Shown: one piece after another, positions 19,971-29,036 of the stretch | Layout of the letters: every line of letters starts with the position of its first letter | Position numbering within the stretch: the first letter of the stretch is position 1 | The notes under the pieces: generated by a model | The model's input: the letters and a program-made list of their open reading frames with translations, nothing else | The model's database searches: none | Told to the model about the DNA's origin: nothing | DNA from: Acidimicrobiia bacterium | Lineage (GTDB): Bacteria > Actinomycetota > Acidimicrobiia > Spongiisociales > UBA5794 | Assembly (NCBI GenBank): GCA_036396535.1 | Contig: DASWKR010000047.1 | Coordinates: 24,448 to 88,447, forward strand | Direction of reading: 5' to 3' | Length of the DNA stretch: 64,000 bases | Program-made: the position numbers and the translations under genes

Positions 19971-20830
19971 GCACTCCCTCGGCGTCGTGGGTCGTCCTCA
20001 GCATGGGGGACAGGCCGAGGGAGCTGGCCGCCGCGGTCGAGTCGATCGGGCGGCAGGCAGACGTCGAGCCGGAGGTCCTCGTGGTCGCCAACGGCGCCGA
20101 CGTGCCGGCGCCGTCCGGAGCGGGTGTGCTGAGACTCGCCGACAACGCGGGGATCCCGGCAGGGCGCAACGCCGGGGTTCGCCACACGACGGGCGACATC
20201 GTCTTCTTCCTCGACGACGATGCCTGCTACGCCGACGAGGGTCTGGCGTCTGCGGTCGTCGCCGCCTTCGCGGCAGCCCCGGACCTCGGAATCGTGTCCC
20301 TGCGGCTGCGCGACCCGGCGACGGGTCGCACCGAGCGCAGGCACATCCCCCGTCTCGGTCGGTCCGATCCCGATCGAAGCTCGGACGTCACGACGTTCCT
20401 CGGAGGTGCGAGCGCCGTCCGCCGGAAGGTCTTCGAGGATGTCGGCGGGTTCCCGGACGAGTTCTTCTACTCACACGAGGAGACGGACTTGGCGTGGCGC
20501 GCTCTCGACGCCGGCTGGCGCATCGAGTACCGGGCCGATCTCGAGGTCCTCCACCCCGCCCAACGGCCGCAACGGCACGACGAATACCACAGGAGGTCGA
20601 GCCGCAACCGCGTGTGGCTGGCGAGGCGGCGGCTCCCATGGGTGGTTGCAGCGATCTACGTGGCGGTTTGGAGCGTGATCTCCACCCTGCGTTCGGGGTC
20701 GCCGGCGGCCGCCCGAGACGTGTGGAGGGGCATCGGCGAGGGGCTACGGGCCGACCCGGGCGCCCGGGTTCCGATGCGGTGGCGCACCGTGTGGCGCATG
20801 ACGATGCTCGGTCGACCACCGATCATCTGA
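19967..20830 (+). CDS. GT2 family glycosyltransferase (rhamnosyltransferase-like)
   Basis: Glycosyltransferase of 287 aa. The first strand is SWVVLSMGDRPRELAAAVES. The metal-binding DxD region is FFLDDDACY near residue 83, LGGASAVRRKVFEDVGGFPDEFFYSHEETDLAWR contains the acceptor loop and the catalytic-base ED-type pair, and the C-terminal part has one hydrophobic helix (WVVAAIYVAVWSVIS). It resembles GT2 enzymes that add rhamnose or galactofuranose to surface glycans; donor and acceptor cannot be read from sequence. GTG start overlapping the previous stop. Confidence 0.88.
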   Translation: MSTPSASWVVLSMGDRPRELAAAVESIGRQADVEPEVLVVANGADVPAPSGAGVLRLADNAGIPAGRNAGVRHTTGDIVFFLDDDACYADEGLASAVVAAFAAAPDLGIVSLRLRDPATGRTERRHIPRLGRSDPDRSSDVTTFLGGASAVRRKVFEDVGGFPDEFFYSHEETDLAWRALDAGWRIEYRADLEVLHPAQRPQRHDEYHRRSSRNRVWLARRRLPWVVAAIYVAVWSVISTLRSGSPAAARDVWRGIGEGLRADPGARVPMRWRTVWRMTMLGRPPII

Positions 20831-20922
20831 GCCTCACGTCCCGCCGACGTAATCCACGGACTGTGGTTGAGTGGCTGCCGCGCTCAGGCGCGGGGCGCCA
20901 GGCGCCGAAGACTCAGGGGAGG

Positions 20923-23900
20923 ATGAGTATCGGGACCCGAACCGTTGCCGTGATCGCATTGCTCGTCGCCTTCGGCGTGGCACCTGCCGGCGCGCAAGAC
21001 GAGCCACCGCCGACGGACGGACACGGCGCCGGCGATGAGGAGGGCCACGACCACGGCGCCGAAGTCGCCTCCCTCACGTCGCCGTTCTTCAACGAGTCGG
21101 GGGCGTGCGACGACCCGGCCGGTGTCATCACTCCGGCGTCGACCACGAACTCCTCTTCGAACCGGTCCCTCCCGCCCGGCCACGAGGTTCGCGGGCCATG
21201 GGGCGCATTCTTCGGCAGGGACTACTCGGACGTCGCCGGGTCGATGGTCGACTGGACCGTTCCGATGAGCGGCGGCATCACGGTCAGGGTCCACCAACGA
21301 GCGCTGCCTGCCTTCCAGCGGGTGGCCTCCAACCTCGCAGCAGAGGCAGCCCGGGGCCGCAACTACACGGCACGCATCGCAGCAACGTGGGTGTGGAGGC
21401 GCATCGGGGGCAGCTACCGAATGTCGACCCACTCGTTCGGGACCACCATCGACATCAACTGGGACACCAATCCTTACAGGTCGGACGGCGTCCTGGTCAC
21501 CGACATGCCCGACTGGTACGTGCAGGCGTGGCGGGACGCCGGGTTCTGCTGGGGAGGCGACTGGAGCCAGACGAAGGACGCCATGCATTTCTCGTGGAAG
21601 GGGCCGGCCGCCACGAAGGGGTACGGTGCCATCCCGGGCCCGTACGCCCCGAACACGACAGCCGGTGGCTACACGGACGAGGCCTTCGACGGGCAGGGAG
21701 CCTGGGCCTCGACTGCCGCAGGCGCATTGCACACGTTCGCAGACGTCAATCGCGACGGTGCACCCGACCTCGTCCGCTTGCGTGACTACGGGGACGGCAG
21801 CCTGCTCCTCGAGTATGCGAGATCGAGCGGCAGCTTCAGGTACTGCGCCACGTCACGCCTCTACGCCCACGGAGCCGACGTCGGGACGAAGCGGCTCGTG
21901 GCCGACTTCGACGGCGACAGCCGCCCCGACATATGGGTGTTCAAGACGAGCGGATCGACCGTCCGAGCCTCCGTCTTCCGGTACGCCAAGGGATACGATA
22001 CACAGAAGGTGATCTCGAACGATCTGCCGCTGCGGGCCAACGCGGTGTACTTGGCCGGCGACTACGACCGTGACGGGAAGGTCGACCTCTACGTGATCGG
22101 CCGGTCGGGACAGACGAGGATCGAGGTGTGGTCCGGCAAGTCCGGGTACACGAAGCGCCTCGTCGACACCACGACGGGGCTCGGCGACACCCGCGGGGCG
22201 GCGTGGCACTTCGACCTCGGTGACCACGACCTCGACGGTCGTCCCGACCTCTACGCCATCCAAGCCGGGGCAGATGTGCGGCTCCGGATAGTCACGGACG
22301 ACGGCGGCTATTCGGGATCGGCCGTGACGAGGACGACCGGTGCTCCCGCCGATCCCTCCGGCGCGTATGGCATCGGCGACTACGACGGTGACGGCCGGTC
22401 GGACCTGCTGTCGATGACCTCGAGCGGGAGGGTCACGGTCCACGTCGGAGCCGACCAGGCGGCGGCGAGCACGTTCTGGTTCAAGACACCGGACAGCACG
22501 TGCGCCGCATTCGGAGCCGCCCTGGCGGGCGACGTCGACGGCGATCGCTACGTCGACCTGGCGGTCGGGGCACCGGGGGAGGACTTGGGGGACATCGTCA
22601 ACGGTGGCGTCGTGAACCTCATGTACGGGGGAGGGTCGGGACCGAGCACCGCCACGGACGAGCTGTGGTACCAGGACTCGCCGGGCGTCGAGGGGCCATC
22701 CGAGCGCGGTGACCGCTTCGGCGCCGCCATCGCAGGGGGCGACTTCAACGGGGACGGCTACGGCGATCTCGCCTTCGGCGCCCCGGGAGACGGCGTCGGT
22801 TCCATAGCGGGAGGGGGAGTCGTCAACGTGCTCTACGGCTCGGCCGGCGGGCTGACCGCCACCGGGAGCGTCATGATCCACCAGGGCATCGCCGGCGTGA
22901 ACGGGAAGCCGAGGCGCAACGAGGCCTTCGGATCGTCGCTGGCGGCAGGCGACTTCGACGGCGACGGTTACCGCGATCTGGCGATCGGGATACCGCGGGA
23001 CAAGATCGGAGGCCGGCGCGTCGGCTCGGTCGAGGTCATCTACGGTGGGCGCAACGGGCTGCGGCTCCGCACGTCCGAGGTCTGGAGCCAGGCGACCGAC
23101 GGCGTCAAGGGCAAACCCCAGAGTGGCGACCGGTTCGGCGCGGCGCTGGCGTCGGGCGACATCGACCGCGACGGCCGCGACGACCTCGTTGCCGGCGTGC
23201 CGGGCGAGGACAGGCTCGGCGCACGCAACGCGGGCGCATTCCACGTCGTCTACGGCACGAAGAGGGGCCTGTCGCCCGCCGGTGATCAAAGGATCGATCG
23301 GGCGACCGCCGGAGTGGCCGGCGATCCGGCGGCTCGGTCGAACTTCGGATCGGCGGTTGCCGCAGCCGACTTCGACGGGGACGGGCACGCAGACGTGGCC
23401 GTCGGTGCCCCGGGCGACCTCGACGGTACCGGACGGGTCGCCTTGTTCCTCGGCGCCAAGAGCGGGATCGTCACTGCCGGCAGCCGACTCCACTCGCAGG
23501 GCAGCGGTGGTGTCGAAGGGTCTCCGGAGCCGGGCGACCGGTTTGGGGCGGCGGTGGCCGCCGGCGACTTCGACGATGACGGCTTCTCGGACCTCGCCAT
23601 CGGGGTCCCGAAGGAGGACATCGGTTCGACGTCGGACGCCGGTGCGGTCAATGTGCTGATGGGCACCACCGGAGGGCCGGCGGCTCCCGGCTCCGATCTC
23701 TGGGCCCAGGGCACCAACCTGCGCAACACCGCCGAGCCGAAGGACCGGTTCGGTCGGTTCGTCGCCACCGGCGACCTCGATGGGGACGGGTTCGCCGAGC
23801 TCATCGTCGGTGTGCCCGGGGAGGACGTCGGCGTCAAGAACGCAGGGGCGGTTGCGATCGTCTACGGAAGCGCCGCCGGGTTGACGTCGTCGGGCAACCA

Positions 23901-23973
23901 GCTGTGGCATCAGGACACGCCGGGCGTCGAGGGCACGGCCGAGAGAGGCGACGGCCTCGGGAGGCTGATGTAG
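20923..23973 (+). CDS. Secreted M15-family peptidase fused to VCBS and FG-GAP (integrin-like) repeats
   Basis: Exported protein of 1016 aa. Order: signal peptide ending near Ala24; a His/Asp/Glu-rich patch (GHGAGDEEGHDHG); an M15 (VanY/D-Ala-D-Ala carboxypeptidase-like) domain at ~85-225 with the zinc ligands His170 and Asp177 (STHSFGTTID) and His222 (DAMHFSW); about five VCBS-type repeats (ADFDGDSRPDI and similar); then seven FG-GAP repeats (GDFNGDGYGDLAFGAPG and similar), enough for a seven-bladed propeller, each with a DxDxDG-like calcium loop. The peptidase would act on peptidoglycan crosslinks or stems, and the propeller on adhesion or substrate binding. ATG follows AGGGGAGG directly. 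Confidence 0.88.
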   Translation: MSIGTRTVAVIALLVAFGVAPAGAQDEPPPTDGHGAGDEEGHDHGAEVASLTSPFFNESGACDDPAGVITPASTTNSSSNRSLPPGHEVRGPWGAFFGRDYSDVAGSMVDWTVPMSGGITVRVHQRALPAFQRVASNLAAEAARGRNYTARIAATWVWRRIGGSYRMSTHSFGTTIDINWDTNPYRSDGVLVTDMPDWYVQAWRDAGFCWGGDWSQTKDAMHFSWKGPAATKGYGAIPGPYAPNTTAGGYTDEAFDGQGAWASTAAGALHTFADVNRDGAPDLVRLRDYGDGSLLLEYARSSGSFRYCATSRLYAHGADVGTKRLVADFDGDSRPDIWVFKTSGSTVRASVFRYAKGYDTQKVISNDLPLRANAVYLAGDYDRDGKVDLYVIGRSGQTRIEVWSGKSGYTKRLVDTTTGLGDTRGAAWHFDLGDHDLDGRPDLYAIQAGADVRLRIVTDDGGYSGSAVTRTTGAPADPSGAYGIGDYDGDGRSDLLSMTSSGRVTVHVGADQAAASTFWFKTPDSTCAAFGAALAGDVDGDRYVDLAVGAPGEDLGDIVNGGVVNLMYGGGSGPSTATDELWYQDSPGVEGPSERGDRFGAAIAGGDFNGDGYGDLAFGAPGDGVGSIAGGGVVNVLYGSAGGLTATGSVMIHQGIAGVNGKPRRNEAFGSSLAAGDFDGDGYRDLAIGIPRDKIGGRRVGSVEVIYGGRNGLRLRTSEVWSQATDGVKGKPQSGDRFGAALASGDIDRDGRDDLVAGVPGEDRLGARNAGAFHVVYGTKRGLSPAGDQRIDRATAGVAGDPAARSNFGSAVAAADFDGDGHADVAVGAPGDLDGTGRVALFLGAKSGIVTAGSRLHSQGSGGVEGSPEPGDRFGAAVAAGDFDDDGFSDLAIGVPKEDIGSTSDAGAVNVLMGTTGGPAAPGSDLWAQGTNLRNTAEPKDRFGRFVATGDLDGDGFAELIVGVPGEDVGVKNAGAVAIVYGSAAGLTSSGNQLWHQDTPGVEGTAERGDGLGRLM

Positions 23974-23989
23974 GGCATGCCGCCGGTCA

Positions 23990-24008
23990 CTGCGTCCCAA
24001 CGACGCGG
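23990..24008. terminator. Possible bidirectional terminator between convergent genes
   Basis: GCGTC-CCAAC-GACGC stem-loop, extendable by two pairs including a G-T, in the 51-bp gap between the M15 gene and the converging livM-like gene. No T-run on either side, so low confidence. Confidence 0.35.
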
Positions 24009-24024
24009 CAGATGACGCCCGGTG

Positions 24025-25059
24025 TCAGTCCCAGTCGAGGACTGCGGGCAACCTGCCTGCCTCGCGGAGCGAACCGACGATGCCGAGCGGGAAGAACAGC
24101 AGGGCAACCAGGAGGATGCCGCCCGTCACGGCGATGTTGAGGGCCGTCGCCCCGAACTGCACCACCGAGAATTCGTTGATCGCATTGATGAGGACGGCGC
24201 CGATCACGGGACCGGCGACTGTGCCTCTCCCGCCGATGATGGCCATGAGCACCATCTGCGCTGCCAGCCCGATCTCGAAGAAGGTCGTGGGCCGCAGATA
24301 CGACAGGGAGTACGCAAAGATGGCACCCGCCATCCCGATGAAGAGACCGCTCATGGCGAAGGCGATCACCTTGTACCACCTGGTGTTGATCCCGGCGACC
24401 TCAGCCTTCGTCTCGTCCTGGGAGAGCGCTCGCAACCCGAGCCCGAACTTCGAATGGGCGACTCGGTAGGACAGGTACACGGATCCGATGGCCAGGATGG
24501 CCATCGCGTAGTAGAAGGGGACCTTGAGCCACTGGACCGACAGCTGTGGGAGCGGCAGGCTGAGACCGCTCCCGCCGCCGGCGGTCTCCCAGTTGTCGAA
24601 CCACAGGCCGACGAGGAGCAGCAGGGCGATCGTCGAGATGATGAACGCCGGTCCTCGGGCTCGGAGCGTGATCAACCCGAAGACCAATCCGACGAGCACC
24701 GCGATGATCCCAGCTATCACGGCCGTCATGAACGGATTCCACTTCCAGTATGCGAGTGCCATGCCGGATGCGTAGCCACCGATCCCGAAGAACACGTTGT
24801 GGCCGAGCGAGATGTAACCGGCAAATCCGCCGATGATGTTCCAGCTCGACGTGATGGCGATCCACATCAGCGTGATGAGGCCCAACTGGAGCACGTAGTT
24901 GTACGATCCGATGATCGGTCGGGCCAGGGGCAGTGCCAGCACGGCGATGACCACGACGAGCAGGAACCGTCTCCTGGCGGCGTCTGGCCGCAGTCGTTTG
25001 GTCGTGTCCGGCTCCACGGAGTCGAAACCGATCCGCTGCGTGATCCCCGTTCGTGCCAT
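24025..25059 (-). CDS. livM: Branched-chain amino-acid-type ABC transporter permease (LivM family)
   Basis: Inner-membrane permease (344 aa) with 8-10 hydrophobic helices. The family marks are the N-terminal SWNIIGGFAGYISLGHNVFFGIGGYA and the cytoplasmic ATPase-contact loop GLGLRALSQDETKAEVAGINTRWYKV. These transporters import Leu/Ile/Val or other small organic solutes such as amides or urea; the substrate is not identifiable. Start ATG 25059 overlaps the livH stop. Last gene of a five-gene operon (binding protein, G, F, H, M). Confidence 0.9.
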   Translation of the reverse strand: MARTGITQRIGFDSVEPDTTKRLRPDAARRRFLLVVVIAVLALPLARPIIGSYNYVLQLGLITLMWIAITSSWNIIGGFAGYISLGHNVFFGIGGYASGMALAYWKWNPFMTAVIAGIIAVLVGLVFGLITLRARGPAFIISTIALLLLVGLWFDNWETAGGGSGLSLPLPQLSVQWLKVPFYYAMAILAIGSVYLSYRVAHSKFGLGLRALSQDETKAEVAGINTRWYKVIAFAMSGLFIGMAGAIFAYSLSYLRPTTFFEIGLAAQMVLMAIIGGRGTVAGPVIGAVLINAINEFSVVQFGATALNIAVTGGILLVALLFFPLGIVGSLREAGRLPAVLDWD

Positions 25060-25934
25060 CAGATGCGCACCGCCTTCCCGAAGAGGCCCTGTGGTCGGAC
25101 CATGATGATGAGGAACAGGGCCAGGTAGAACGTGATCGGTGACCAGGTCGGCCCGAACTGGTCGGTCACGAAGGCGGCCGCCACAGAGAGGATCACCGCG
25201 CCGATGACTGCACCCTTCAGGCTGCCCAGCCCGCCGAGCACGATCAGCGAGAGGAGCAACGCCACCCACTGCCAGTGTCGCGACGGGAAGAACGGGAACA
25301 GGTAGCTGAGCATGGATCCCGAGGCGCCGGCCAGCGCCATCCCGAGTCCGAACGAGAGCGCCGAGATGCGTCGGACGTTCACCCCGACGATCTGGGCGGC
25401 GCTGCGGTTCTGCATGGTGGCCCGCACAGCCGTGCCGATCCTGCTGAACGTGAGATACGCCCAGAGCACGAGCAACAGCACCACGCTGACGACGAGGGCC
25501 AACAGCTGACCCTTCGGGATGAACAGGTCTCCGATGAACACAGATTGGGTTGCGTAGCCGGGTCTCGTCGAGCGGAAGATCCCGGTGAAGAAGAAGGTGA
25601 GAAGGCCCTCGATGATCAGGGCGAGGCCGAACGTCATCAGGACCGTCATCTCGCCAAAACGCGGGCTCCCCTCGATCCTCGGGAACAGGGCGAGGTAGAC
25701 GCCGACCCCGATGGCGAACATGACGGGCATGGTGATGGCGATCGACAGGAGCGGATCGATGCCGGCCTTGTCGAACGCGAAGAAGGCGATGTAGGCCGCA
25801 CCGATGATGAAGGCGGCGTGCGCCAGGTTGACGATCCGCATGACCCCGAAGAGCAGGGTGAGCCCCGAAGCCATGAGCGCGTAGACGCCACCGAGCAACA
25901 GCCCGAGCACCAGGACTTGGAGGAAGTCACTCAA
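25059..25934 (-). CDS. livH: Branched-chain amino-acid-type ABC transporter permease (LivH family)
   Basis: Second permease (291 aa, about 8 helices). It begins with GLLLGGVYALMASGLTLLFGVMRIVNLAHAAF, typical of LivH, and has the ATPase-coupling loop GTAVRATMQNRSAAQIVGVNVRRI. The TTG at 25934 is taken as start because AGGAGG lies 7 nt upstream and it overlaps the livF stop as TTGA; in-frame ATGs further upstream would run far into livF. Confidence 0.9.
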   Translation of the reverse strand: MSDFLQVLVLGLLLGGVYALMASGLTLLFGVMRIVNLAHAAFIIGAAYIAFFAFDKAGIDPLLSIAITMPVMFAIGVGVYLALFPRIEGSPRFGEMTVLMTFGLALIIEGLLTFFFTGIFRSTRPGYATQSVFIGDLFIPKGQLLALVVSVVLLLVLWAYLTFSRIGTAVRATMQNRSAAQIVGVNVRRISALSFGLGMALAGASGSMLSYLFPFFPSRHWQWVALLLSLIVLGGLGSLKGAVIGAVILSVAAAFVTDQFGPTWSPITFYLALFLIIMVRPQGLFGKAVRI

Positions 25935-26665
25935 GCCGACCCCTCCTTCCCGGCTATCTGGCTGCCCAGGTACAGCTCTCGGATCCGCGGGTCGTCGAGG
26001 ATGCTCTCGGCAGGGCCCTCGAACCGCTTCGTGCCCAGATCGAGCACGACGCCCCAATCCGAGGCCTGCAAGCCCCGGTAGGCGTTCTGTTCGACGAGGA
26101 TCACGGTGATGCCGAGATCGGACAGTTCCCTGATCGTGTCGAAGATCTGATCGGCCATGAGAGGCGCCAGGCCGAGGCTCGGCTCGTCGATCATCATGAC
26201 CTTCGGTTGGACCATGAGCGCTCTGCCGAGGGTCACCATCTGCTGCTCGCCGCCGGAGAGGGTGCCGGCCAGCTGACCATGGCGCTCCCCGAGCACGGGG
26301 AACAACCGGTACACCGTCGCCAGGCGCTCGTTGACGAGGCCCTTGTCCTTGATGGTGAACCCCCCCATGACCAGGTTCTCCTTGACCGACATCGACGGGA
26401 ACACGGTGCGCTCCTGGGGGACGTAGCTGATGCCGACCTCGAGGAGCTGGTCGGGTCGGAGCCCACCCACAGAACGGCCCTCGAACCGCACATCTCCCGA
26501 GCGCGGCGCGATGATGCCGCAGATCAACCTGAGCAGCGTCGACTTGCCGGCGCCATTGGGCCCGATGATGCAGTAGCGCCTACCGAGCTCCACGGTCAGC
26601 GAGATGTCGTTGAGGATGTCGGGTCCGTGCCCGTACCCCGCCGTCGCCTCGACGACTTCGAGCAT
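25931..26665 (-). CDS. livF: Branched-chain amino-acid-type ABC transporter ATP-binding protein (LivF family)
   Basis: ATPase of 244 aa on the cytoplasmic face. Walker A GPNGAGKST near residue 36, Q-loop region ISYVPQERTVFPSMSVKENL, signature LSGGEQQM, Walker B VMMIDEPSLGLAP, and the switch-histidine position carried in ILVEQNA, as is usual for LivF. Works as a heterodimer with LivG. Start overlaps the livG stop. Confidence 0.93.
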   Translation of the reverse strand: MLEVVEATAGYGHGPDILNDISLTVELGRRYCIIGPNGAGKSTLLRLICGIIAPRSGDVRFEGRSVGGLRPDQLLEVGISYVPQERTVFPSMSVKENLVMGGFTIKDKGLVNERLATVYRLFPVLGERHGQLAGTLSGGEQQMVTLGRALMVQPKVMMIDEPSLGLAPLMADQIFDTIRELSDLGITVILVEQNAYRGLQASDWGVVLDLGTKRFEGPAESILDDPRIRELYLGSQIAGKEGSA

Positions 26666-27402
26666 CAGGTCCTCCCCAGGTAGGCGTCGAGGACGATGTC
26701 GTCGCTCTGGATCACCTCCGGGGTGCCTTGGGCGAGCACCTCACCGTGTGCCATGACGATGACCCAGTCGCTGAGCTGCATCACCACGTTCATGTTGTGC
26801 TCCACGACGAGGAAGCTCATGCCGCGCCTGTTGAGGTCGCGTATCCGATCGATGATCCGCTCCAGGAGCGCAGGGTTGACGCCACCGGCCGGCTCGTCCA
26901 GGAGGATCAGCTTCGGCTCCGACATGAGAACGGAGGCAAACTCGAGGAGCTTCTTCTGTCCGTACGACAGCTTCTTGGCGCTGGTGTGCGCCAGGGCCGT
27001 GATACCGACGAACTCGAGCAACTCCATCGCCCTGTCCCGTTCCCGCGCGAGGATCCGATTGCCGAGCAGGCTGCGAATTCCCGAGGCGGGAGAGCTCACG
27101 ACCATGTTCTCGAGAGCCGTCATCTCCCCGAGGTCGCGGGTGATCTGGAACGTGCGGCTCATGCCCTTCCTGGTGAGTTGGTGAGGAAGCATCCCTGTCA
27201 CGTCTTCGCCGTCGAACGTGACCGAGCCGCCGTCGGCGGCAACGATCCCGTTGATGAGATCGAAGGCTGTGGTCTTGCCCGCCCCATTCGGTCCGATCAG
27301 CGATGTGATGGTGCCCAGCTGCACCTCGAAGGAGCACCGGGAGAGAGCCTGCAGTCCGCCGTAAGCCTTGCTCAGCTCACGTGCCTCGAGTAGGGCTGTC
27401 AC
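26665..27402 (-). CDS. livG: Branched-chain amino-acid-type ABC transporter ATP-binding protein (LivG family)
   Basis: ATPase partner of LivF (245 aa from GTG 27402). Walker A GPNGAGKTT, Q-loop SRTFQITRDLGEMTALENM, signature LSYGQKK (the LivG form of LSGGQ), Walker B LILLDEPAGGVNP and switch histidine in LVVEHNM. GTG is preferred because the conserved ELSKAYGG strand follows closely and GGAGG lies 11 nt upstream; an ORF start at 27459 would run into the hairpin region. Separated from the binding-protein gene by a strong stem-loop. Confidence 0.92.
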   Translation of the reverse strand: MTALLEARELSKAYGGLQALSRCSFEVQLGTITSLIGPNGAGKTTAFDLINGIVAADGGSVTFDGEDVTGMLPHQLTRKGMSRTFQITRDLGEMTALENMVVSSPASGIRSLLGNRILARERDRAMELLEFVGITALAHTSAKKLSYGQKKLLEFASVLMSEPKLILLDEPAGGVNPALLERIIDRIRDLNRRGMSFLVVEHNMNVVMQLSDWVIVMAHGEVLAQGTPEVIQSDDIVLDAYLGRT

Positions 27403-27440
27403 CTGTCGCGTTGCCTCCGTTGTCGCCCGGCACGATACGA

Positions 27441-27470
27441 GAGGGGGCCGGGCATCCACCCGGCCCCCTC
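27441..27470 (-). terminator. Strong stem-loop between binding-protein gene and transporter genes
   Basis: GAGGGGGCCGGG-CATCCA-CCCGGCCCCCTC on the plus strand: 12 perfect pairs and a 6-nt loop, 7 nt after the binding-protein stop codon and 38 nt before livG. No U-run follows. This placement is typical of attenuators or RNA-stabilising hairpins that keep the periplasmic-binding component more abundant than its transporter. Confidence 0.7.
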
Positions 27471-27477
27471 GATCGGC

Positions 27478-28833
27478 TCAGAACTCAGGCTTGGGATAGA
27501 TCATGTCCACGGAGCCTTCGATGGCCGGGAACACGGTCTTCAGCTCTCCGTCCTGCCACTGGGTGAGGACGTGTGCCCGATCGATCGGCAGCCCCTTCTC
27601 GTCCCAGTTGAACTCGCCGAGCACCGTCTTGACGGGATCGTCTGCAGTGCGGGTCTGGAAGAACTCACGAAGCGCGTCCTGATCCGTCCCTCCCGTTGCG
27701 ATGATGGCCTGCTCCATGCCTTGGCACACCGCGAACGGGATCGCCTCGTCCTCGTCCGGGGCCCGGCCGTGCACCGCCGTGAAGTCGGCGATGAAGTCGG
27801 CGTTGCCGTATGGCTCGCCTGCGAGCAGGCTGTCGAAGTTCACGTCCGTCGTCCACGAGGTGTGGATGATGATGCCGTTGGCGGAATCGCCGACGGTGTC
27901 GCGGAACTCGGATTGTGCGCCCTGCGACATGTAGAGCAGCTTCGGCTGGTAGCCGATCGTATTGAAGGCGTCGACCACCGAGACGGCTTCCTCGACCGAG
28001 GCGGTCCCGACGAAGACGATGTCGGCGTCGGCCGCCTGGATCGTGTTCGCCAGGTTGATCCAGTCGTTGAACTCGCCAACCGGCCATGCCTGCTCGACGA
28101 CGGCTTCGATGCCGGCCTCGGCCAACCACCCGGGGGAGAGGTCGAGCACGACGTCCGTGTCCGGGATCGGGACCAGGTCGCCGACCAGCCCTGCCGAGAT
28201 GGCGATGGCGAAGAAGTCGTCCGCATTGATGACGGCGGCAGTTGTCGGGAACTCGTCCTCAGGGATCAGCCCCTGGTCCCGGTAGTACTCGAGAGCACGG
28301 ATCGGGGTTGCTCCGATGATCTCCGCAGTTCCCTGCTGGAAATAGAAGAGGTTCTCGAAGCCGCGCTCCCATATGCGACCGGCACCGCCTGAGGGCACCG
28401 GATAGACCCATCCGTTCTGCTCCGCCACGGTCGATGTCGGGAAAGTGAGCGCGCTCGAGAACGTGCCGAAGAGGACGTCGACGTTGCCCGTGCTGATGAA
28501 GCGCTCGTACTGCGTGACCGCAGTCTGCGTGTCCGACCTGCTGTCCTCGACGAGGAGCTCGACCGGTCGGCCGAGAAGGCCGCCGCGCTCGTTGATCAGA
28601 TCGACGCACAGTTGGAATCCGTCGCGGTGCTTGATGGCTGGGACGGAGAACTCACCAGTCAACGGCAATGACGTGCCGATGACGAGGGGGTCGCCGCTCG
28701 GCTCACCACCCGCATCGGCGGTCGTGCTCGGCGCTTCCGTTCCACCGGCAGTCGTCGTGGTGTCGCCATCGCCTCCCCCGCACGCGGCAACGATCATGGT
28801 GAACGCTGCGAGCCAGATGATCGCTCTTCTCAT
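27478..28833 (-). CDS. ABC transporter substrate-binding lipoprotein (branched-chain amino-acid/amide type)
   Basis: Solute receptor (451 aa) anchored outside the membrane: lipobox VAAC (Cys18), a Thr/Ala/Glu-rich linker, then a Leu/Ile/Val-type periplasmic-binding fold starting VIGTSLPLTGEFSVPAIKHRDGFQL. Blocks LINERGGLLGRPVELLVEDS, FGTFSSALTFP and TASVEEAVSVVDAF are typical of the amide/urea/LivJ receptors. The ligand is not evident. ATG 28833 has AGGAG 8 nt upstream. First gene of the operon; a stem-loop separates it from livG. Confidence 0.9.
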   Translation of the reverse strand: MRRAIIWLAAFTMIVAACGGGDGDTTTTAGGTEAPSTTADAGGEPSGDPLVIGTSLPLTGEFSVPAIKHRDGFQLCVDLINERGGLLGRPVELLVEDSRSDTQTAVTQYERFISTGNVDVLFGTFSSALTFPTSTVAEQNGWVYPVPSGGAGRIWERGFENLFYFQQGTAEIIGATPIRALEYYRDQGLIPEDEFPTTAAVINADDFFAIAISAGLVGDLVPIPDTDVVLDLSPGWLAEAGIEAVVEQAWPVGEFNDWINLANTIQAADADIVFVGTASVEEAVSVVDAFNTIGYQPKLLYMSQGAQSEFRDTVGDSANGIIIHTSWTTDVNFDSLLAGEPYGNADFIADFTAVHGRAPDEDEAIPFAVCQGMEQAIIATGGTDQDALREFFQTRTADDPVKTVLGEFNWDEKGLPIDRAHVLTQWQDGELKTVFPAIEGSVDMIYPKPEF

Positions 28834-28944
28834 GGATCGGCTCCTTGTGTTCTGTGGCTTCTCGCCCAATCGGTGGCACCACCACCCTCGTGCTGCTGCA
28901 ATCGATTGTGGCGACCACCGCCGAGTGTAACGATCCCGGCGCCC

Positions 28945-28981
28945 CGCCGCCCGGCCAATTCGCTGATCCGGCCGGGCGGCG
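28945..28981. repeat. 12-bp inverted repeat in divergent intergenic region
   Basis: CGCCGCCCGGCC (28945-28956) and its exact complement at 28970-28981 are separated by 13 nt. The region lies between the divergent binding-protein and SDR genes, so it may be an operator or an RNA hairpin. No T-run. Confidence 0.45.
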
Positions 28982-29036
28982 CGAGTACGGTACGGGCCGT
29001 GCCGGCCGTGTCGCAGGGATTCGCAGGGAGTGAGCC

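Noticed and set aside
21853..24000. Minus-strand open frame of 715 codons opposite the M15/FG-GAP gene
   Set aside because: Mirror of the repetitive Gly/Asp-rich coding strand; no domain, start site or operon context.
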